Assembly (NCBI RefSeq): GCF_005863245.1
Contig: NZ_VBUT01000010.1
Span: forward strand, 124,001 to 188,000
Reading direction: 5' to 3'
From: Nocardia cyriacigeorgica
GTDB taxonomy: Bacteria > Actinomycetota > Actinomycetes > Mycobacteriales > Mycobacteriaceae
DNA: 64,000 nucleotides
The notes under the pieces: generated by a model
The model's database searches: none
What the model was told of the DNA's origin: nothing
What the model saw: only the letters and a program-made list of their open reading frames with translations
Position numbers and translations under genes: made by a program
Shown: one piece after another, positions 59,493 to 64,000 of the stretch
Position numbering within the stretch: the stretch's first letter is position 1
Layout: the number at the start of each line of letters is the position of its first letter

Positions 59493-61127
59493 ATGCACGC
59501 CAGGTGGTTTCAGCGCTTCGCTGCCTTTGTCACCGTCGGCGCAGCCCTGGCGAGCGTCGTGGGGCTCGGTACCCAATCCCGAGCGGAAGCCCGATTCGGC
59601 GATGCGGCGGCCGGAATCGCCCGGACTGCGGCTGGGGTGGGCGGAGCGGGAGCCGGGCTCGCCGGGACCGGAGCCGCATTCGCCCGGACCGGGGCCGGGT
59701 TTGTCGGTGCAGGGTCCGGACTCGAACCGTTCGAGCGTCAGCGGGTGGTGTGGCATGGATGTTCGGATCCTGATCTGATCGCTGTGCGCGGTGAATGCGC
59801 GGAGATCAGGGTGCCCCTTGATTACAGTGCGCCCGGCGGACGGACGATCAGCCTCGCCATCTCGCGGGTGCCGTCGACCGACCCGGCTCGGCGGCGTGGG
59901 GTTCTGCTGACCAACAGCGGTGGCCCTGGGGCGCCGGGTCTCGACCCGGGCGATGCGGTCGGCAACGGGCTGTCGGCCGAGGTGCGTGCGGCTTACGACC
60001 TGATCGGATTCGATCCGCGCGGAGTAGGACAGTCCACGCCGGTCAGCTGCGGATGGCCCCCGGGCCGGGTGCCGGGTGGCGATGCCCAGCCGGGCCAGGA
60101 TCGTGCGGCCTTCGATCGCGATGTCCAGCGCGCCGCGCAGTTGGCCGCACTGTGCATCGGGGCGGAGGGCGCGGCGCTACCGCATATCAATACCCGCAAC
60201 ACCGCGCGGGACATGCGGATGATCGCCGCGGTGCTCGGTGAGTCGAAGATCAGCTATTACGGGCCGTCCTACGGCAGCTACCTCGGTGCGGTGTTCACCC
60301 AGATGTTCCCGGAACACAGTGACCGGATCCTGCTGGACAGTGTGGTCGACCCGGAACGGTACTGGCTCGGTCTGTTCCAGGATTCGGGCGTGGCCAACGA
60401 GGCCGCGTTGGCGGTGTGGGCGGAGAAGGTGGCCGTCGAGCAGCAACAGTTTCAGTTGGGCGACAGCGCCGAGACGGTGCTGGCCACCGTTCGAGACCTC
60501 ATGGCGCGAGTCGCGCAGCGACCGATCGAGATCGCAGGGTTGACGGTCGACGACGATATTTTGCTCACGACGTTGAACTTCGCGCTGTCGTTGGGGCCGT
60601 ATGCCGCCCGGCTGGCCGAGCTCCTTCAGCAGCTGCGAGCAGCGGGCGATGGCGCGGTTGTGCATCCGATTCCGCTGTGGGAGGCGGTGCGAGGGTGGGC
60701 CGGATCGGGCGGAATGTTCGAAGCGCATATGGCCGTCAAATGCGGTGACGTCGCCGCGCCGCGCGATCCGGAGTGGTACTGGCGCAATATCGAACGCAGC
60801 CGGATCGAGCGCCCGATCTTCGGCCCGCTGTTCAATAACATCGCACCGTGCGCGTTCTGGCCCGCGCCACTCGAGCCGCCGACCCGGATCCAGCATTCTG
60901 TGCTGGTGCTGCTCTTGCACGCCGACGGTGATATCCGCACCCCCTATTCGGGTGCGCAGTCCATGCGGCGCGCGATGAGTGAATCCCGGCTGGTCACATT
61001 GCGTGCGGTGCGTTGGCACGGCATCCTCGGGCTTCCGAGCCGATGTCTGGCCGACGCCGTCGACACTTTCCTGCTCGACGGGAAACTACCGGCGGCCGAC
61101 GTGGAGTGCCGTCTCGACCCGCCGTGA
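59493..61127 (+). CDS. Secreted alpha/beta hydrolase, tripeptidyl aminopeptidase-like (S33)
   Basis: A 544-residue exported enzyme. The signal peptide (ARWFQRFAAFVTVGAALASVVGLG, about 30 residues) is followed by a Gly/Ala-rich linker (residues 37-75) with loose repeats such as GIARTAAGVGGAG and GAAFARTGAGFVG. The hydrolase domain begins near residue 85: SGGPGAPGLDPGD oxyanion loop, DPRGVGQSTPVSC, nucleophile elbow GPSYGSYLGAVF (Ser about 260), acid in HADGDIRTPYSG and histidine RWHGILG. Members release N-terminal tripeptides or amino acids from peptides outside the cell. ATG 59493 has AGGAGGGGA upstream. Confidence 0.9.
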   Translation: MHARWFQRFAAFVTVGAALASVVGLGTQSRAEARFGDAAAGIARTAAGVGGAGAGLAGTGAAFARTGAGFVGAGSGLEPFERQRVVWHGCSDPDLIAVRGECAEIRVPLDYSAPGGRTISLAISRVPSTDPARRRGVLLTNSGGPGAPGLDPGDAVGNGLSAEVRAAYDLIGFDPRGVGQSTPVSCGWPPGRVPGGDAQPGQDRAAFDRDVQRAAQLAALCIGAEGAALPHINTRNTARDMRMIAAVLGESKISYYGPSYGSYLGAVFTQMFPEHSDRILLDSVVDPERYWLGLFQDSGVANEAALAVWAEKVAVEQQQFQLGDSAETVLATVRDLMARVAQRPIEIAGLTVDDDILLTTLNFALSLGPYAARLAELLQQLRAAGDGAVVHPIPLWEAVRGWAGSGGMFEAHMAVKCGDVAAPRDPEWYWRNIERSRIERPIFGPLFNNIAPCAFWPAPLEPPTRIQHSVLVLLLHADGDIRTPYSGAQSMRRAMSESRLVTLRAVRWHGILGLPSRCLADAVDTFLLDGKLPAADVECRLDPP

Positions 61128-61134
61128 TCCGCCG

Positions 61135-61167
61135 GCCGCCCGGCCGTTATCCCACGGACCGGGCGGC
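61135..61167. terminator. Hairpin between convergent secreted-protein genes
   Basis: GCCGCCCGG (61135-61143) pairs with CCGGGCGGC (61159-61167) around a 15-base loop; it separates the rightward peptidase gene and the leftward lipase-like gene. Confidence 0.65.
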
Positions 61168-61177
61168 ACCTACCGCA

Positions 61178-62578
61178 TCAATCGAACTGCGCATCAAGCC
61201 AATCGATGGTCTGCATACCGAAAAGATCGGTGCCCCAACCGTAGAGGTCGGTGATCATGCGGATCATGCTGCAATTAGACGGCGCGTACGTGACGTCGGT
61301 TCCCTTGGACCGGTAGATATCGGCCAGTTCGCGGGAATCCGCGGCCGGAACCAAGGACATGAACGAGTCGTCGGCGGCGCAGGAAGTGATGAGCACCTTG
61401 GACTTCGGCGTGCCCGCCTGGCCGAGGATGTTGTCGTCGTAGGCGTGCTGGAACGCCGGTTCGTCGGCGGGGTTGAGACCGGACTTGAACAGCATCTTCA
61501 GCGGGACGAACGGCATACCGAAGTAGGCGGGGGTCTGGCATTGGGTGCGGAAGAAGTCGGCGATGGCTTTGCCCGCGGGGTTGAGCTTTTCGTCGATCTT
61601 CATCTCGGGATACCAGGGCTCGAGACCGAGCAGGGTCGCGAACGCGAAGCCCGAACCCACCGAACCGTCGGCCACGCGCATGAAGTTGCGTGGCTTGACC
61701 ACCATTCCTTCCAGCACAGTCGCTTTCACATCCAGTTCCGGAGCGTAGGTGGGCTGGAGTTCGGCGGAGAAGCCCGCGCCGACGCCGCCGCCGGCGATAC
61801 CGAACAGACCCACCTGGGCCTTGGGATCCAGGCCCGCTTCCCGGAAGTTCAGAGCCGCGCGGGCGCCGTCGAGCTGGGCGTGGGCGGCGAATTTGCCTGC
61901 GAAGACGCCGTGCGGTTTGCGGTCGGCGTCATTGCCGACATCGGAGATCATCACCGCGTAGCCCTTGCCGAACAGCATCGCCAGCGGGCCGAGCGCCGAC
62001 CAGGAGGCGCCGTCGAGCGGATCGCCGCCGGTCCACTGGGTGCTGGGATGGCAGGACCAGCCGACGCTGTCGTTGGCCTCCTGATACGAGATGAGCTTGC
62101 GCTGGTCGTTCGGCTTGCCGCCGACGGGAATCATCAGGATGCCGGTGCTGATCACCGGGGTGACACCGTCGACGCCGGTGGTCACGTACATCAGTTTGTA
62201 GGCATCGAGGTTCGCCGGTTTCACTCCGGAGAACATGACGTCGACCCTCTTGGCTTTCAGGACCGTGCCGGGCTTTTCGTCGCCGGTCAGCGGCGGTTCC
62301 TGATAGAAGGGGTCGTTGGCGAGCAGGGCCTGGAAGGCTTCGCCCGGTGAGGCGAGGGTGGCGCCTTGGAGCGTGCCGATGACGTAACCGTTGAACACTT
62401 CGCCGAGGCCGGGCGTACGCGGTGGCACGAACGGCTCCGGGGGCGCGGGTTGCGCGAAGGCTATTCCGGCACCGGCGAACAGGGTCAGCGCCGCCACCGA
62501 CAGTGCGGTCAGCGGACGGCGCAGTGAGCGAGTGCCGTTCCGCCGCTGGTTCGAGCGCATGAATTGTGCTGCCTTCAT
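61178..62578 (-). CDS. Secreted lipase (LIP)-family homologue without catalytic serine
   Basis: A 466-residue exported protein. The signal peptide (RRPLTALSVAALTLFAGAGIAFA) ends near residue 43. The mature part matches the secretory lipase family: GILMIPVGGKPNDQRKLISYQEANDSVGWSCHPS, MISDVGNDADRKPHGVFAGKFAAH and YAPELDVKATVLEG. The nucleophile elbow, normally G-x-S-G-G, reads G-I-A-G-G with A262, and the segment where the histidine is expected reads SNCSMIRMITDLYG with no His. Asp is kept in CAADDSFMS. The protein is therefore probably not a lipase but may bind lipids. Two bases separate it from the upstream gene. Confidence 0.87.
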   Translation of the reverse strand: MKAAQFMRSNQRRNGTRSLRRPLTALSVAALTLFAGAGIAFAQPAPPEPFVPPRTPGLGEVFNGYVIGTLQGATLASPGEAFQALLANDPFYQEPPLTGDEKPGTVLKAKRVDVMFSGVKPANLDAYKLMYVTTGVDGVTPVISTGILMIPVGGKPNDQRKLISYQEANDSVGWSCHPSTQWTGGDPLDGASWSALGPLAMLFGKGYAVMISDVGNDADRKPHGVFAGKFAAHAQLDGARAALNFREAGLDPKAQVGLFGIAGGGVGAGFSAELQPTYAPELDVKATVLEGMVVKPRNFMRVADGSVGSGFAFATLLGLEPWYPEMKIDEKLNPAGKAIADFFRTQCQTPAYFGMPFVPLKMLFKSGLNPADEPAFQHAYDDNILGQAGTPKSKVLITSCAADDSFMSLVPAADSRELADIYRSKGTDVTYAPSNCSMIRMITDLYGWGTDLFGMQTIDWLDAQFD

Positions 62579-62580
62579 GG

Positions 62581-63849
62581 TCAGTTCACCGCCATTTCCG
62601 CGCCCACCGGCGTCACCTTCATCTGCCGCACCGCCGAATCGAGCAGCTGCGGGATATTCAGCAGCGGGCGATGCGTTTCCATCTGGACCTCGTATGGCGT
62701 GCGCATGACCGCTTCCAATGCGGGCCAATTGTTTTCGACCTGCCACTTGTATTTCGGCAGCAGCTCGGAGGTGATGTATTCCCAGCGGGCGTCGAGCACC
62801 GACCAGTTCCAATCCGGCAGCGGCATCGTCAGCAGCGCGGGCCTGCCGTCGGCCATGGTGAACGGAATTCGCACCGGATTGAATTCGCGCGGCGGAGCGA
62901 CACCGGCCACCGACGGCGAACCGGCCGCACCGCTGACGTAGGTGATCGCCTCACCGACTGCGCCCTTATAGGCCCGGACCGCGTCCCACTGCCCGCCGAT
63001 CGCCCATTCCTGTTCGCGGCGCAGCAGGGTGGCGTTGCCCGCGGCGATCCGGTCGCGGTCACCGGAGGCGATATCGCGCCAGGCGTTCATGATGTCGGCG
63101 CCGAAGAGCCCGGCGGCCTGGAATTCCTCCAGCGCGGGCAGCCCCGTGGTGACGTAAGCGTCGTGCATCGGCATCAGGTCGGAGAAGATGTTCTTCTGCA
63201 TCACCAGGATCATCCCGATGATGTAGTGCAGGTCCTCGGGTGTGATCCGCGGTCCCGCCTCGGCGAGCGCCGCCAGTCCACGCGGGAGCATCGCGACGGC
63301 CTGCGGGCCCGCGGCCTGCTCGACCGCGCCGATCACCCTGCGCGCCGATTCCGACAGGCCGGGCAGCGAATAGATGTTGCTCATCAGCTCGAAATCGATG
63401 AGGCCGCCCCCGAAATCGGCGCCGACCTGGCCGCCCATGCCCGCCCACTGCAATTCGCGGTGCGCCATTTGCAGATCTTCGTAGTAGCGGTAGGACCGGA
63501 TCAGGTTCTGCCGATTGGCCTCGACGCCTGCCCGCGGATTCCATGAGCGCAGGTCGATTCCCGCCTTGTTGGTGGCGTCCACCAGCCAGTACTGATAGAG
63601 CAGGGCGGCGTAGCGGGTGGGGGCGACGCCCTCGGCGCGCGCCTGGTCGAGCAGGCCGCGCAGCTGGGCCGCGTCGTAGGGCAGGTCCGGGTGCACGCCG
63701 CCCGGTCCGGCTTCGGCATTGCGGTTCACCAGCGGCAGATCCAGATAGCGGTCCAGGTCGTCGGCCGCGGCCGGCGCCGTGGCCAGGCCCAGCCCGACCG
63801 CGGCAGCGAGCAACACCACTGCCGCTCGAAGCACTATTCCGATACGCAT
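62581..63849 (-). CDS. Secreted protein of unknown function, 422 residues
   Basis: An exported protein: signal peptide MRIGIVLRAAVVLLAAAVGLGLATAPAAA (cleaved after residue 29), then a mature domain that is mostly helical and rich in Ala, Tyr and Trp. Recognisable segments are RYYEDLQMAHRELQWAGMGGQVGADFGGGLIDFELMSNIY and DLHYIIGMILVMQKNIFSDLMP. I do not recognise the family. Its stop is followed after two bases by the ATG of the pseudo-lipase gene, so the two are one operon and possibly act together outside the cell. GGAAGG lies before the ATG. Confidence 0.78.
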   Translation of the reverse strand: MRIGIVLRAAVVLLAAAVGLGLATAPAAADDLDRYLDLPLVNRNAEAGPGGVHPDLPYDAAQLRGLLDQARAEGVAPTRYAALLYQYWLVDATNKAGIDLRSWNPRAGVEANRQNLIRSYRYYEDLQMAHRELQWAGMGGQVGADFGGGLIDFELMSNIYSLPGLSESARRVIGAVEQAAGPQAVAMLPRGLAALAEAGPRITPEDLHYIIGMILVMQKNIFSDLMPMHDAYVTTGLPALEEFQAAGLFGADIMNAWRDIASGDRDRIAAGNATLLRREQEWAIGGQWDAVRAYKGAVGEAITYVSGAAGSPSVAGVAPPREFNPVRIPFTMADGRPALLTMPLPDWNWSVLDARWEYITSELLPKYKWQVENNWPALEAVMRTPYEVQMETHRPLLNIPQLLDSAVRQMKVTPVGAEMAVN

Positions 63850-64000
63850 CAGCCGTTCAGCCTTCCTCTTCGCACGCTCGATTTCTCGAGCTCGAATTCA
63901 AGAAATGCGCGCTGTGACAGCACATTTCCCGCGGATAGCCACATTCCGGACAAACCGGCTCGGATGCCGAAACACCGATCGATCACCCCGGCCCCGACAG

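Noticed and set aside
61013..62350. 445-codon rightward frame
   Set aside because: It is antisense to the lipase-like gene and overlaps the end of the peptidase gene. It has no start signal and a random composition.

Overview
The window is high-GC actinobacterial DNA and most probably comes from the genus Nocardia (order Mycobacteriales). The evidence is the set of close relatives of Mycobacterium tuberculosis genes: etfD (Rv0338c type), aspC (Rv0337c type), udgA (Rv0322 type), dcd (Rv0321 type) and a 611-residue FadE5. The XRE/DUF397 pair, the EspC-like secretion target and frequent GTG/TTG or leaderless starts fit the same group. The genus is an inference from gene content. About 63 protein genes, one tRNA-Gly(CCC), one convincing small RNA and one insertion sequence are supported.

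Layout. Positions 1-14000 carry a truncated secreted protein gene, etfD (membrane Fe-S oxidoreductase that drains electrons from fatty-acid beta-oxidation), an NmrA-like oxidoreductase, a two-gene acyl-CoA dehydrogenase operon, a YdcF-like protein, a class IV aminotransferase behind a MerR-type promoter, udgA, an Hsp70-like membrane protein and a YibE/F protein. Positions 14000-25500 carry a 6C-type small RNA, aspC, a secreted Mce-associated-like protein, an XRE regulator, dcd, a VOC protein, an amidase, tRNA-Gly, a DoxX/AraC pair and a three-gene type VII secretion-like operon. Positions 25600-34400 are a sulfone/sulfur oxidation cluster (flavin reductases, SfnB-like proteins, a styrene-monooxygenase-like FAD enzyme, sfnG broken by an in-frame UGA, and free methionine-R-sulfoxide reductase). 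An intact IS200/IS605 element with tnpA and tnpB interrupts it.

Positions 34400-47400 hold a MazEF-like toxin-antitoxin pair, a hydrolase, two enoyl-CoA hydratases, two paralogous secreted DUF4185 proteins, an erythromycin-esterase-like protein, a methyltransferase, fadE5 and an MmyB-like regulator. Positions 47400-55600 hold a long VanW-domain cell-wall protein, 6-phosphogluconate dehydrogenase, an EcsC-like protein and an ABC exporter with its own MarR/GbsR regulator. Positions 55600-64000 hold an XRE/DUF397 pair, a resolvase-like fragment, a Uma2 nuclease, a DHFR-like reductase and three secreted proteins, one of them a lipase homologue without its catalytic serine.

Three signals stand out. 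First, a nearly identical dyad, TTAC-N6-GTAA, lies in the promoters of etfD, fadE5 and one enoyl-CoA hydratase, so a single repressor may control beta-oxidation and its electron outlet. Second, the 6C-type RNA has a third C-rich hairpin beside the usual two. Third, at two convergent gene junctions the 3' end of a gene plus its downstream sequence has been copied two or three times in tandem and has decayed.
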